Part shown: positions 50,651 to 59,698 of the stretch, piece by piece
Layout: each line of letters opens with the position of its first letter
Position numbering within the stretch: the first letter of the stretch is position 1
DNA from: Thermohalobaculum sediminis
GTDB taxonomy: Bacteria > Pseudomonadota > Alphaproteobacteria > Rhodobacterales > Rhodobacteraceae
Direction: 5' to 3'
Length of the DNA: 64,000 bases
NCBI RefSeq assembly: GCF_023487995.1
Contig: NZ_JAMFKN010000008.1
Span: 150,820 to 214,819 of the forward strand
Notes under the pieces: model-generated
What the model was told of the DNA's origin: nothing
The model's input: only the letters and a program-made list of their open reading frames with translations
Databases searched by the model: none
Position numbers and translations under genes: made by a program

Positions 50651-51421
50651 ATGGGGATGCCTCTCGCCGAGTTCGCCGTGATCTGGGCCGCCGTCACCGC
50701 GGCCAGCATCGGCCTGTTCCTTGCCCTCGGCCTCGCCCTCGAGGCGCTGAACCGCCGCCACCCGGAGCGCAGGATCCAGTCGCGCGAGCCCAGCAGCGAG
50801 CGCGTCCGCGACATGCTGGCCTCGATCCGCCAGCTTCTGGTGACCTGCACCTGCATCGCGCTCGGCATCGCCCTGCAGCGCGCGGGCTGGGGCGTGGGTC
50901 CGCTCGCGGCGACATGGTGGTCGGTGCCGCTGATGGCCGCCGTGGGCATCGTGCTGCTCGATGCCTGGTTCTATTTCGTGCACCGGCTGCTGCACACGCG
51001 GCCGCTCTACCGCTTCCACCGGCCGCACCACCTCAACGTCACACCAACGGTCTGGAGCAACGACTCGGGTCACGCGGTCGACACCGCGATGACCCACAGC
51101 TTCTACGTCCTACTGCCGCTGCTGCTGCCGGTGCCCGTGCTCTCGGTCGTGCTCGTCCGCCTGTTCGACCAGGTGACGGCGATCATCGGCCATTCGGGAT
51201 ACGAGCACTTCGCGGGCGCGACCATGCGGTGGCCCTGGCTCGGCATCTGCACGGTCTATCACGACCAGCACCACTCGGCCTTCCGCTACAACTACGCGAA
51301 CTTCTTCTCGTTGTGGGACCGCGTGTTCGGCACGATCCATCCCCGCTACGACGAGGAGGTCGCGAGCTGGGAAGCGCGCTACCAGACCACCGCGGAGGCG
51401 CGGGCGAACCCGGCCGAGTGA
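50651..51421 (+). CDS. Fatty acid hydroxylase/sterol desaturase-family membrane protein
   Basis: The product is 256 residues from the ATG at 50651. Several transmembrane helices flank the histidine-rich di-iron motifs HRLLH, HRPHH and HDQHH, plus a histidine in the IIGHSGYEH loop, matching the fatty-acid-hydroxylase superfamily (ERG3, carotene hydroxylase, alkylglycerol monooxygenase relatives). It would oxidise a lipid in the membrane using O2. Which lipid (hopanoid, ornithine lipid or carotenoid) cannot be read. Gap to trkH: 74 bases. The next features are the tRNA-Glu genes on the other strand. Confidence 0.88.
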   Translation: MGMPLAEFAVIWAAVTAASIGLFLALGLALEALNRRHPERRIQSREPSSERVRDMLASIRQLLVTCTCIALGIALQRAGWGVGPLAATWWSVPLMAAVGIVLLDAWFYFVHRLLHTRPLYRFHRPHHLNVTPTVWSNDSGHAVDTAMTHSFYVLLPLLLPVPVLSVVLVRLFDQVTAIIGHSGYEHFAGATMRWPWLGICTVYHDQHHSAFRYNYANFFSLWDRVFGTIHPRYDEEVASWEARYQTTAEARANPAE

Positions 51422-51487
51422 GCGCGCTCCCACCGCCGCGCAAGGCGGATGCCTGCCCGGGCTATGGCCGGTGATGATGGGGGAGAG

Positions 51488-51563
51488 TGGTACGCCCTAC
51501 GGGACTCGAACCCGTGTTTTCGCCGTGAGAGGGCGATGTCCTAGACCGCTAGACGAAGGGCGC
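51488..51563 (-). tRNA. tRNA-Glu (CTC anticodon)
   Basis: A 76-base cloverleaf including an encoded CCA end. The acceptor stem is GCGCCCT with AGGGCGT, leaving a G1-U72 wobble. The D-arm (CTAGCGGTCTAG), anticodon arm TCGCC-CTCTCAC-GGCGA with CTC at its centre, and T-arm ACGGGTTCGAGTCCCGT are all intact. It reads GAG codons. It is followed by a second, almost identical tRNA-Glu 52 bases away. Confidence 0.95.
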
Positions 51564-51615
51564 TCAGCGAGACGCGCATATGGACCTTTTGGACCCGCCC
51601 GTCAAGCCCCGCCGG

Positions 51616-51691
51616 TGGTACACCCTACGGGACTCGAACCCGTGTTTTCGCCGTGAAAGGGCGACGTCCTAGACCGCTAGACGAAGGGTGC
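51616..51691 (-). tRNA. tRNA-Glu (TTC anticodon)
   Basis: A 76-base cloverleaf with encoded CCA. The acceptor stem is GCACCCT with AGGGTGT. The anticodon arm is TCGCC-CTTTCAC-GGCGA with TTC in the loop, so it reads GAA and, with wobble modification, GAG. It differs from its neighbour at only four positions. Two of these (acceptor positions 3 and 70) change together and keep the base pair; the others are one base at the D-arm/anticodon-arm junction and the anticodon wobble base itself. The two genes are probably cotranscribed. Confidence 0.96.
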
Positions 51692-51756
51692 AGACCGGTC
51701 AGGTGGTGGGTGGATAGCGAAAAGGCCCCGGCCGATCAAGGCCGAATCGCGCGGCC

Positions 51757-53526
51757 TCAGGCGCCGGGCGCGGCATCCTCGATCCGCAGTTTCGCCCGCC
51801 GCGTGCCGCCCCAGTCGTCGATCTCGAGCCGCCCGGCGACATGCACCGGCGCCCGCACCGAGGCGCGCGCTTCGAAGAGCCCGGCGATGCCGCTCTCGCA
51901 GGCGCCGAAGGCGATCGCCGCAAGAGCGCCGCCTGCCGCCGGCGCCGCCAGCCGCACCTGGCAATGCCCCTGGCCCACGATCCGCACGCCCGAGGGGATG
52001 ACCCCGCCAAAGGCAAGGCGCGGCGCCGGGTTCGCCTGCCCGAAGGGGCCCGCCGCCTCGAGCCGGGCCACCAGCTCGGGCGTAGCCCCCCCGGGCGCGA
52101 GGGTTCCGTCGATCCTGAGGTCCCGCGGCCCCTCCGCCCCCGCGCCCTGACGGGCGAGGCGCTCGGCCAGCGCCGCCATGGCGTCCTCGAGCCGGTCCTC
52201 CTCGACCGTCAAGCCTGCGGCCATCCGGTGCCCGCCGCCCTTCAGCAGCAGCCCCTCGCGCGCCAGCGCCCCCACCGCCGAGCCGAGATCGACCCCGGCC
52301 ACCGAGCGGCCGGACCCCTTGCCCTCGGCCCCATCGACGCCGATCACGACGGCGGGCCGGTTGAAGCGCTCCTTGAGCCGGGCGGCGACGATGCCGACGA
52401 CGCCCGGATGCCAGCCATGGCCCGCAGCCCAGATCAGCGGCGCCTGAGGGTCGCGGGCCTCGACCTGCCGGATGGCGGCATCGAGCACCTCGGCCTCGAT
52501 GCGCCGGCGCTCCTCGTTCAGCAGGTCGAGCTCTGCCGCCAGCCGCGCCGCATGGGCGGGGTCCGCCGTCGTCAGCAGCTCGACCCCCAACCCGGCCCGG
52601 CCGACGCGCCCGCCGGCATTGATGCGCGGCCCCAGCACGAAGCCCAGATCTCGCGAGCCCGGCGGCGCGCGCAGCCGTGCCACGTCCGCCAGCGCGGCAA
52701 GGCCCGGCCGCCCGCGCCGCGCCAGCACCGCCAGCCCCTGCCGGACGAAGGCCCGGTTGAGCCCGACCAGCGGCGCCACGTCGGCAACCGTCGCCACCGC
52801 GACGAGGTCCAGCATGTCGATCAGCCCGACCTCGCGCCCGCCCGCCCGGCGGATCAGCCGGTTGGCGGCGACAAGCAGCAGGAACACCACCCCGGCCGCG
52901 CAGAGCGCCCCGAGCCCCGACGTGTCGTCGTGCCGGTTAGGGTTCACCACGGCCAGCGCGGGCGGCAGCGTCTCGCCGGGCAGGTGATGGTCGGCCACCA
53001 TCACATCGGCCCCGGCGGCGCGGGCGGCGGCGACCGGCTCGTGGCTCAGCGTGCCGCAATCGACGCAGACGATCAGGTCATGGGTCGCGCCCAGCGCCTG
53101 CATCGCCGGGACGTTCGGGCCATACCCCTCGTCGATCCGGTCGGGGATGTAGACCGTGGCCTCGATGCCCTGCGCCGCCAGCCACAGCCGCAAAAGGGCC
53201 GCCGAGGCCGCCCCGTCCACGTCATAGTCGCCGAAGATCGCAACGCTCTCTCGCGCGCGCACCGCGCGGACCAGGCGCTCGGCCGCGGCATCCATGTCGC
53301 CGAGCGTCGACGGGTCCGGCATCAGGTCGCGGAGCTTCGGGTCGAGATATCCCGCCGCCTCCTCGGGCAGGACGCCGCGCGCGGCCAGCACTCGTCCCAC
53401 GATTTCGGGCACCTCGGCGGCCTGGGCGATTGCGAGGCCCATCCGCTCGACGGCCGCATCCGGCCCGACCCAGCGGCGGCCGGTGACCGAGGCGGTGACG
53501 CCGAAGACTGCCGGAAGATCGGGCAT
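51757..53526 (-). CDS. recJ: Single-stranded-DNA-specific 5'-3' exonuclease RecJ
   Basis: The product is 589 residues from the ATG at 53526; the frame continues upstream into glpX, but the family N-terminus is here (VGRVLAARGVLPEEAAGYLDP). The DHH phosphoesterase motifs are DYDVDGAAS, VCVDCGT, VADHHLPG and NPNRHDD, followed by the DHHA1 domain with KGSGRSVAGVDL and LKGGGHRMAAG. The C-terminal OB-like domain ends the protein. It degrades single-stranded DNA in recombination, mismatch and excision repair. It starts 47 bases after the glpX stop codon. Confidence 0.96.
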   Translation of the reverse strand: MPDLPAVFGVTASVTGRRWVGPDAAVERMGLAIAQAAEVPEIVGRVLAARGVLPEEAAGYLDPKLRDLMPDPSTLGDMDAAAERLVRAVRARESVAIFGDYDVDGAASAALLRLWLAAQGIEATVYIPDRIDEGYGPNVPAMQALGATHDLIVCVDCGTLSHEPVAAARAAGADVMVADHHLPGETLPPALAVVNPNRHDDTSGLGALCAAGVVFLLLVAANRLIRRAGGREVGLIDMLDLVAVATVADVAPLVGLNRAFVRQGLAVLARRGRPGLAALADVARLRAPPGSRDLGFVLGPRINAGGRVGRAGLGVELLTTADPAHAARLAAELDLLNEERRRIEAEVLDAAIRQVEARDPQAPLIWAAGHGWHPGVVGIVAARLKERFNRPAVVIGVDGAEGKGSGRSVAGVDLGSAVGALAREGLLLKGGGHRMAAGLTVEEDRLEDAMAALAERLARQGAGAEGPRDLRIDGTLAPGGATPELVARLEAAGPFGQANPAPRLAFGGVIPSGVRIVGQGHCQVRLAAPAAGGALAAIAFGACESGIAGLFEARASVRAPVHVAGRLEIDDWGGTRRAKLRIEDAAPGA

Positions 53527-53573
53527 CCGGGATCTATGGACCACGCCGCACGGCCGCGCCAGCCCCGGCCCGC

Positions 53574-54545
53574 TCAGAAGTTGCGCGTGCGATACTGCAG
53601 GCGGCGGACCGAGCCCGTGCGCGAGCGCATCAGGATCGTGTCGGTCTGCAGATAGGGTCCGTCGCGATGCGCGCCCTCGAGGATCGACCCGTCGGTGACG
53701 CCGGTCGCCGCGAAGATCACGTCGGCGCGGATCATGTCGTCGCGCGTGTATACCCGGTCGAGGTCCTTGATCCCGGCCTTCCGGGCGCGGGCGATCTCGT
53801 CCTCGTTGCGGAACAGCAGGCGGCCCAGGATCTGCCCGCCCATACATTTGAGAGCGGCCGCCGCCAGCACCCCCTCCGGCGCGCCGCCCGAGCCCATGTA
53901 CATGTCGATGCCGGTCTGGTCGGGCTCGGCGCAATGGATCACGCCCGCGACATCGCCGTCGGTGATGAGGCGGATCGAGGCCCCGGTCTCGCGCACCCCT
54001 GCAATCAGCTCGGCATGGCGCGGACGCTCGAGGATGCAGACGGTGATGTCGGCGGGCGGGCAGCCCTTGGCGCGCGCGAGCGCCTCGACCCGCTCGCGCG
54101 GGCTCATCTCGAGGCTTACGATGCCGTCCGCGAAGCCCGGGCCGATCGCCAGCTTGTCCATGTAGACGTCGGGCGCGTGCAGCATCGAGCCGCGCGGCCC
54201 CATCGCGATCACGGTGAGCGCGTTCGGCATCGCCTTGGCGGTGAGCGTCGTCCCCTCGAGCGGATCGAGCGCGATGTCCACCTCGGGGCCCGTGCCGGTG
54301 CCGACTTCCTCGCCGATATAGAGCATCGGCGCCTCGTCGCGCTCGCCCTCGCCGATCACCACGGTGCCGCGGATCTCGAGCTTGTTGAGTTCCGACCGCA
54401 TCGCCGCCACCGCTGCGGCGTCGGCGGCCTTCTCGTCGCCGCGCCCGATCAGCCGGGCCGAGGCGATCGCCGCTGCCTCCGACACGCGGGCGAGGCCCAG
54501 CGATAGCATCCGGTCCTGGAAGGTGACGACGGTATCGGCACTCAT
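53574..54545 (-). CDS. glpX: Class II fructose-1,6-bisphosphatase (GlpX)
   Basis: The 323-residue metal-dependent phosphatase acts in gluconeogenesis and, in some relatives, on sedoheptulose-1,7-bisphosphate in the Calvin cycle. Motifs are GEGERDEAPMLYIGE, DIALDPLEGTTLTAK (the metal site with DPLEGT), HAPDVYMDKLAIG, MYMGSGGAPEGVLAAAALKC and a C-terminal RRLQYRTR. All catalytic acidic residues are present. The gene lies between hom and recJ on the same strand with gaps of 116 and 47 bases, so it may belong to the same transcript as recJ. Confidence 0.96.
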   Translation of the reverse strand: MSADTVVTFQDRMLSLGLARVSEAAAIASARLIGRGDEKAADAAAVAAMRSELNKLEIRGTVVIGEGERDEAPMLYIGEEVGTGTGPEVDIALDPLEGTTLTAKAMPNALTVIAMGPRGSMLHAPDVYMDKLAIGPGFADGIVSLEMSPRERVEALARAKGCPPADITVCILERPRHAELIAGVRETGASIRLITDGDVAGVIHCAEPDQTGIDMYMGSGGAPEGVLAAAALKCMGGQILGRLLFRNEDEIARARKAGIKDLDRVYTRDDMIRADVIFAATGVTDGSILEGAHRDGPYLQTDTILMRSRTGSVRRLQYRTRNF

Positions 54546-54661
54546 GGGGTTCTCCCTCCCTCGCGGGACCTCGCGCCGGGTGGCGCGCGCCCTCTTCTCC
54601 TCGATCCGTGTCTAGGCGCGCGCCGGGGGTGCTGGCAAGCGGGCGCCCTGTCGCGTCGGTC

Positions 54662-55948
54662 TCAGACTTCCTCGATCCGGATCGCGACCGGGGCCTCGGC
54701 GCTCACCGGAAGCGCGCCGATCTCGGCCAGCGCCGCGTCGATCGCGTCGCGCCGCGCATCATGCGTCACGATCACCACTGGCACCGGGTCGCCCTTGCCG
54801 TACTGCCGCATCCGGTGGATCGAGACCCCCTGCCGGCCCAGCGCCGAGGCCACCTGCGCCAGCGCCCCCGGCCGGTCGGCCAGTGTGAAGCGCAGGTAAT
54901 AGGGCGAGTGCTCGTCGCCATGCGCGAGCCGCGCCGCGGCCTCGAGACGCGCGGCCGGCCGGCCGAACAGCGGGCGCACGGCCCCGCGAGCGATGTCAAT
55001 GACGTCCGCCATGATCGCCGAGGCCGTCGGTCCCTCACCCGCGCCGGGACCCGAGAAGGCGCACTGGCCCACGAAATCCCCCTCGGCCACCACGGCGTTG
55101 GTGACGCCGGGCAGCGCGCCAATGAGACTCCGCTCGTCCACCATGCAGGGCCTGACCCGCTGCTCGAGCCCCGCCTCGTGCATCCGCGCGAGCCCCAGCA
55201 GCCGGATCGAGAAGCCCATGTCGCGCGCCGTTTCGATGTCCGACAGCGTCACCCGCTCGATCCCCTCCGTCACCACGCCCTCGAAATCGACGTGCGTGCC
55301 GAAGGCCAGCGCTGCGAGGATCGCGAGCTTGTGGGCGGCGTCGATGCCACCCACGTCGAAGGTCGGGTCTGCCTCGGCGTATCCCAGCCGCTGCGCGTCG
55401 GCCAGAACCGCCTCGTAGGGCGCCTTTCGCGCCTCCATCTCGTTCAGGATGTAGTTGCAGGTGCCGTTCAGTACGCCGAAGACACGGGTGATGCGGTTCG
55501 CAGCCAAGCCCTCGCCCAGCGCCTTGAGCGCCGGGATGCCGCCCGCCACCGCGGCCTCCGCCGCCAGCCCCACGCCCGCGCCTTCCGCCATCTCGGCCAG
55601 CAATTGGCCATGGCGGGCCAGCAGCGCCTTGTTCGCGGTCACGACATGCTTCCCGGCCACCAGCGCCGCCTCGACCAGCGCCTTGGCGGGGCCGTCAGCG
55701 CCGCCCATCACCTCGATCACGCAATCGAGATCCGCACGGCGCGCCAACGCGACGGGATCATCCTCCCAGGCGAAGGCGCTCAGGTCCACGCCCCGGTCGC
55801 GGCGCCGGTCGCGCGCCGAAACGGCGACGATTTCTACAGGCCGTCCGGCACGCTCGGCCAGCATCTCGCTGTGCGCGTGGCAAAGGCGCACGACGCCCCG
55901 CCCGACGGTGCCGAGCCCCGCAAGGCCGAGGCGGAAGGGGGTGCTCAT
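54662..55948 (-). CDS. hom: Homoserine dehydrogenase
   Basis: The 428-residue enzyme reduces aspartate semialdehyde to homoserine, the branch point to threonine and methionine. It has the N-terminal Rossmann motif GLAGLGTVGRGVV, the VTANKALLARHG segment, the GGIPALKAL loop, NGTCNYIL (substrate Asn/Cys region) and AEADPTFDVGGIDAAHKL with the catalytic lysine. A C-terminal ACT domain (PYYLRFTLADRPGALAQVASAL) suggests feedback control by threonine. Its ATG overlaps the aminotransferase stop codon by 4 bases. It is the usual proteobacterial monofunctional form, not fused to aspartokinase. Confidence 0.97.
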   Translation of the reverse strand: MSTPFRLGLAGLGTVGRGVVRLCHAHSEMLAERAGRPVEIVAVSARDRRRDRGVDLSAFAWEDDPVALARRADLDCVIEVMGGADGPAKALVEAALVAGKHVVTANKALLARHGQLLAEMAEGAGVGLAAEAAVAGGIPALKALGEGLAANRITRVFGVLNGTCNYILNEMEARKAPYEAVLADAQRLGYAEADPTFDVGGIDAAHKLAILAALAFGTHVDFEGVVTEGIERVTLSDIETARDMGFSIRLLGLARMHEAGLEQRVRPCMVDERSLIGALPGVTNAVVAEGDFVGQCAFSGPGAGEGPTASAIMADVIDIARGAVRPLFGRPAARLEAAARLAHGDEHSPYYLRFTLADRPGALAQVASALGRQGVSIHRMRQYGKGDPVPVVIVTHDARRDAIDAALAEIGALPVSAEAPVAIRIEEV

Positions 55949-57183
55949 GCCGGGTTCTCCCTGAATTGACCGTAGCGGGCGAGGATCTCGTCCGCGTTCT
56001 GCAGGACCCGCTTCACCCCGCGCGCCGCCTGCCGGATGCGGTGCTCGTTCTCGACGAGGCCAAGCCGCACGAAACCCTCGCCATACTCGCCGAAGCCCAC
56101 GCCGGGGGCGACGGCGACCTCGGCCTCGGCCAGCAGGATCTTGGCAAATTCCATCGAGCCCAGCGCGGCGAAGGGCGCGGGGATCGGCGCCCAGGCGAAC
56201 ATGGTCGCGGGCGGCGGCGGGATGTCCCAGCCCGCGCGTTTCATCGCGTCGATCAGCACGTCGCGCCGCGCGCGATAGATGCCGCGGATCTCCTCGACGC
56301 AGTCCTGCGGGCCGTTCAGCGCCGAGGCGGCGGCCACCTGAACCGGCGTGAAGGCGCCGTAGTCCAGGTAGCTCTTGATCCGCGTCAACGCCGCGATCAG
56401 CCGCTCGTTGCCGACGGCAAATCCCATGCGCCAGCCCGGCATGGAATAGGTCTTGGAGAGTGACGTGAACTCGACCGTGCACTCCATCGCGCCGGGGATC
56501 TGCAGCACCGAGGGCGGCGGGTTCCCGTCGAAATAGATCTCGGCGTATGCAAGGTCGGACAGGATCCAGACGCCATACTTGCGCGCCAGCGCCACCAGAT
56601 CGCGGTAGAAGTCGAGATCGCAGACCTGAGCGGTGGGGTTCGACGGAAAGCTCACGATCAGGGCCACAGGCTTCGGCACCGAATGGTGGATCGCCCGGTC
56701 CAGCGCGCGCAGGTAAGCCTCCGGGTTGAAGCGCCCGTCGTCCAGCGCCGGGATGTGCCTGAGCGTCCCGCCCGCGATCATGAAGCCGTAGGGGTGGATC
56801 GGGTAGCTTGGGTTCGGGCTCAGGATCACGTCGCCCGGCGCGGTGATCGCCATGGCAAGGTTGGCGAGCCCCTCCTTCGAGCCGAGCGTGGCGATCACCT
56901 GCCGCTCGGGGTCGAGGGTCACGCCGAAGCGCCGCGCGTAGTAGCCCGCCTGCGCGCGCCTGAGGCCGGGAATGCCCTTCGAGGCCGAATATCGGTGGGT
57001 GCGCGGCTTCTTCACCGTCTCGACCAGCTTCTCGACGATGTGGGCGGGCGTGTCCATGTCGGGATTGCCCATGCCGAAGTCGATGATGTCGCGCCCGGCC
57101 GCGCGCATCTCGGCCTTCATGCGGTTCACCTCGGCAAAGACGTAAGGCGGCAGGCGCTTGATGCGGTAGAATTCTTCGGCCAT
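55945..57183 (-). CDS. Class I/II PLP aminotransferase (AlaC/LL-DAP aminotransferase-like)
   Basis: The product is 412 residues from the ATG at 57183, fixed by the conserved FYRIKRLPPYVFAEV sequence right behind it. The PLP lysine lies in SLSKTYSMPGWRMGF, the substrate Arg in FVRLGLVENEHRIRQA, and the cofactor Asp/Tyr in LIVSFPSNPTAQ and ILSDLAYAEIYFDG. Relatives include glutamate-pyruvate aminotransferase AlaC and enzymes annotated as LL-diaminopimelate aminotransferase; sequence alone does not decide. The ATGA overlap with hom means the two are translated from one message, suggesting amino acid biosynthesis from aspartate or alanine. Confidence is high for family and low for substrate. Confidence 0.92.
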   Translation of the reverse strand: MAEEFYRIKRLPPYVFAEVNRMKAEMRAAGRDIIDFGMGNPDMDTPAHIVEKLVETVKKPRTHRYSASKGIPGLRRAQAGYYARRFGVTLDPERQVIATLGSKEGLANLAMAITAPGDVILSPNPSYPIHPYGFMIAGGTLRHIPALDDGRFNPEAYLRALDRAIHHSVPKPVALIVSFPSNPTAQVCDLDFYRDLVALARKYGVWILSDLAYAEIYFDGNPPPSVLQIPGAMECTVEFTSLSKTYSMPGWRMGFAVGNERLIAALTRIKSYLDYGAFTPVQVAAASALNGPQDCVEEIRGIYRARRDVLIDAMKRAGWDIPPPPATMFAWAPIPAPFAALGSMEFAKILLAEAEVAVAPGVGFGEYGEGFVRLGLVENEHRIRQAARGVKRVLQNADEILARYGQFRENPA

Positions 57184-57222
57184 GGGCGGCGGTCCCGGAC
57201 CCGGTTCGGATGGGTTGCCTTC

Positions 57223-57255
57223 TCTAGCAGCTTCGCCCCGAAAATAAAGTGTCAA
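57223..57255 (-). promoter_or_regulatory. Candidate promoter upstream of the aminotransferase-hom unit
   Basis: A perfect -35 hexamer TTGACA is read on the minus strand at 57250-57255. A -10 candidate of the TGCTAG/GCTAGA type lies near 57223-57229, with spacing of 20-21 bases, which is longer than the optimum. The region between is AT-rich against a very GC-rich background. The start codon is 40 bases downstream. The assignment rests on the -35 box. Confidence 0.4.
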
Positions 57256-57275
57256 TGGGGGCGCCGCGCCGGGGC

Positions 57276-57629
57276 TCAGCGTCCCAGCCGCCTCAGCCCC
57301 TGCTCGGAAATCACCGGCTGGCCCAGCGCCGAGGCCCGCTCGGCCGAGCGGTCGGCGACGCCCGAGAGGTCGCTCACCACGGCCACGCCCTCGGCCGGGT
57401 CGGGATATCCCGGCCCGAACGTGCCGGGCGGGGGCGGGATCCGCGTGTCGGCAAGCCGCGGCCAGGGCGCGTTCGCGACCTCGGGCGATTCCGGCAGGTC
57501 GTAGGTGCCGAACAGCTCGCTCGTGCCGCAGCCCGCTAGGGCGCCGAGCGCCAGCGCCGCCGCGGCCGCACGCGCCGCGCGCGTCCGTCTCGCCCGCCGC
57601 GCGAAAGCCCGTCCCCGATCCGCCGTCAT
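57276..57629 (-). CDS. Predicted lipoprotein of unknown function
   Basis: The product is 117 residues from the ATG at 57629. The N-terminus is strongly basic (RAFARRARRTRAAR) and followed by an Ala/Leu stretch and the lipobox LAGC (Cys34). The mature part begins GTSELFGTYDLPESPEV and carries short Pro-rich and Asp-rich patches plus a C-terminal Arg/Leu tail. The unusually Arg-rich n-region is compatible with export but a little long. No domain is recognised. It is separated from the aminotransferase by 92 bases and is divergent from phaC. Confidence 0.72.
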   Translation of the reverse strand: MTADRGRAFARRARRTRAARAAAAALALGALAGCGTSELFGTYDLPESPEVANAPWPRLADTRIPPPPGTFGPGYPDPAEGVAVVSDLSGVADRSAERASALGQPVISEQGLRRLGR

Positions 57630-57785
57630 GAGCGACCTTCTGCCCGATTGCCTGCCGCCGCCCGGCGCAACACCTTGCGGCCGCGTCACCATAGCGGCCG
57701 GTGCATGCCGGCGCCAGACGTGTATATGATGGGGGCGAGGCCGGCAGCCCCAGCCACGACCGGTCGCCAGGGAAGGACGACGCCG

Positions 57786-59597
57786 ATGACCCAGGACCCG
57801 CGCAAACCCACGCCCGCCGAGATCGAGGAGGCCAAGGAACTGGCCGACCGCATCCAGAAGCTCGTGGGCCGCAGCCAGAAGGTCTGGGCGCAGTCGCTCG
57901 AGCGCTCGCTCCACGACATGACCACGCTGAAGCCCGACCCGCTCAACACCGCGCCGGCGATGGCGCGCCTCGCCTACGACTACATCGACAAGCCGCAGAA
58001 GTTCATCGAATCCTCGATGCGGTTCTGGGCCGGGCAGGCCGACCTGTGGGCGCGCACCTGGGCAAGGGCGCTGGGCGAGGAGAAGGTGCCTCCCGTCGTG
58101 CAGCCCGCCCGCAGCGACAAGCGCTTCAAGGACGAGATCTGGGAGCAGAACCCCTTCTTCGACCATCTCAAGCAGTCCTACCTCCTGACCGCAGGCTGGC
58201 TGAAGGACAGCCTCGAGAAGGCCGAGGGGCTGACGCCGCACGACCGCAAGAAGCTCGACCTCGTGGTGCGCAACTTCATCGAGGCGCATTCGCCCTCGAA
58301 CTACCCGGCGCTGAACCCCGAGGTGCTGAAGGCCACCGTCGACCAGAAGGGCGAGAACCTCCTGCGCGGCCTCGAGCACCTGATCCGCGACATGGAGCGG
58401 GGCAAGGGCGTGCTGATGATCCGCCAGACCGACATGGAGGCCTTCGAGGTCGGCAAGAACATGGCGACCACGCCCGGCAAGGTGGTCTTCCAGAACGACG
58501 TGATGCAGCTGATCCAGTATGCGCCGGCGACCGACAGCGTCCACAAGCGCCCGCTGCTGTTCGTGCCGCCCTGGATCAACAAGTTCTACATCCTCGACCT
58601 CAACGAGAAGAAGTCGATGATCCGCTGGCTGGTGGCGCAGGGGCACACGGTGTTCGTGATCTCGTGGATCAACCCCGACGGGCGGCAGAAGGACGAGACC
58701 TGGGCCAGCTACATGGCCAAGGGCCCGCTCACCGCCATCGGCAAGGCGCTGGAGGAGACCGGCGCCGACAAGGTCAACATGGTCGGCTACTGCATCGGCG
58801 GGACCATGCTGGGCACGACGCTCGCGTACATGGCCCAAACCGGCGACGACCGCGTGGCCTCAGCCACATTCTTCACCGCGCAGCTCGACTTCACCGACGC
58901 GGGCGAGCTTCAGGCGTTCGTCGATGACGAGGTGATCGACACCATCGAGGGCGCGGTCGGCGATCGCGGATATCTGGCCGCCGAGAACATGTTCGGCGCC
59001 TTCAACTCGTTGCGCTCGACCGACCTGATATGGAGCTTCGTGATCAACAACTATTTCCTCGGCAAGGAGAATTTCCCCTTCGACCTGCTCTACTGGAACT
59101 CGGATTCCACCGCGATGCCGGGCCGCGTCCACGTCTTCTACCTCGACCAGTTCTACAACCGGAACGCGCTGGCGAAGGGTGCGATGGAACTCGACGGCGT
59201 GAAGCTCGACCTCGGGAAGGTCAAGGTGCCCTGCTACCACGTCGCGACGATCGAGGATCACATCGCGCCCGCGCCTTCGGCCTATCGCGGCGCGCGCCTG
59301 CTCGGCAGCCGGTCGCAGACCTTCGTGCTGACGGGCTCGGGCCACATCGCGGGCGTGGTGAACCCGCCCGAGCCGCAGAAATACCAGTACTGGACGAGGA
59401 CGGGGATGAAGGAGCCGAGCCTCGAGGCGTGGCGCGAGGGCACGACCGAGACGCCGGGATCGTGGTGGCACCACTGGGATGCCTGGCTCGGCAAGCATGG
59501 GGGCGGCAAGGTTCCGGCGCGCGAGCCGGGTGCTGTGCTCGGCGTCGTCGAGGACGCGCCGGGCTCGTTCGTCCGGATCCGCGCCGATCAGCGCTGA
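57786..59597 (+). CDS. phaC: Class I poly(3-hydroxyalkanoate) synthase
   Basis: The 603-residue enzyme polymerises 3-hydroxyacyl-CoA monomers into storage granules. The lipase-like box is GYCIGG with nucleophile Cys336; Asp491 (IEDHIAP) and His520 (GSGHIAGV) complete the triad. The core (VPPWINKFYILDLNEKKS, ISWINPDGRQKD, TFFTAQLDF) is highly conserved. The N-terminal about 190 residues form the class I specific domain. No phaA, phaB, phaP or phaR gene is in the window. A TATGAT-like -10 (57725-57730) lies 56 bases upstream, but the -35 region is weak. Confidence 0.97.
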   Translation: MTQDPRKPTPAEIEEAKELADRIQKLVGRSQKVWAQSLERSLHDMTTLKPDPLNTAPAMARLAYDYIDKPQKFIESSMRFWAGQADLWARTWARALGEEKVPPVVQPARSDKRFKDEIWEQNPFFDHLKQSYLLTAGWLKDSLEKAEGLTPHDRKKLDLVVRNFIEAHSPSNYPALNPEVLKATVDQKGENLLRGLEHLIRDMERGKGVLMIRQTDMEAFEVGKNMATTPGKVVFQNDVMQLIQYAPATDSVHKRPLLFVPPWINKFYILDLNEKKSMIRWLVAQGHTVFVISWINPDGRQKDETWASYMAKGPLTAIGKALEETGADKVNMVGYCIGGTMLGTTLAYMAQTGDDRVASATFFTAQLDFTDAGELQAFVDDEVIDTIEGAVGDRGYLAAENMFGAFNSLRSTDLIWSFVINNYFLGKENFPFDLLYWNSDSTAMPGRVHVFYLDQFYNRNALAKGAMELDGVKLDLGKVKVPCYHVATIEDHIAPAPSAYRGARLLGSRSQTFVLTGSGHIAGVVNPPEPQKYQYWTRTGMKEPSLEAWREGTTETPGSWWHHWDAWLGKHGGGKVPAREPGAVLGVVEDAPGSFVRIRADQR

Positions 59598-59698
59598 GCG
59601 GCCTCGCGACGCGCCGGACGCCTGCGGCCTTGATCCCGTTGGGGCAGGGCGCCAAGCTTGCCGGCACAGGATGTGGCAAGCGGCACGAGGGCGGTCGC

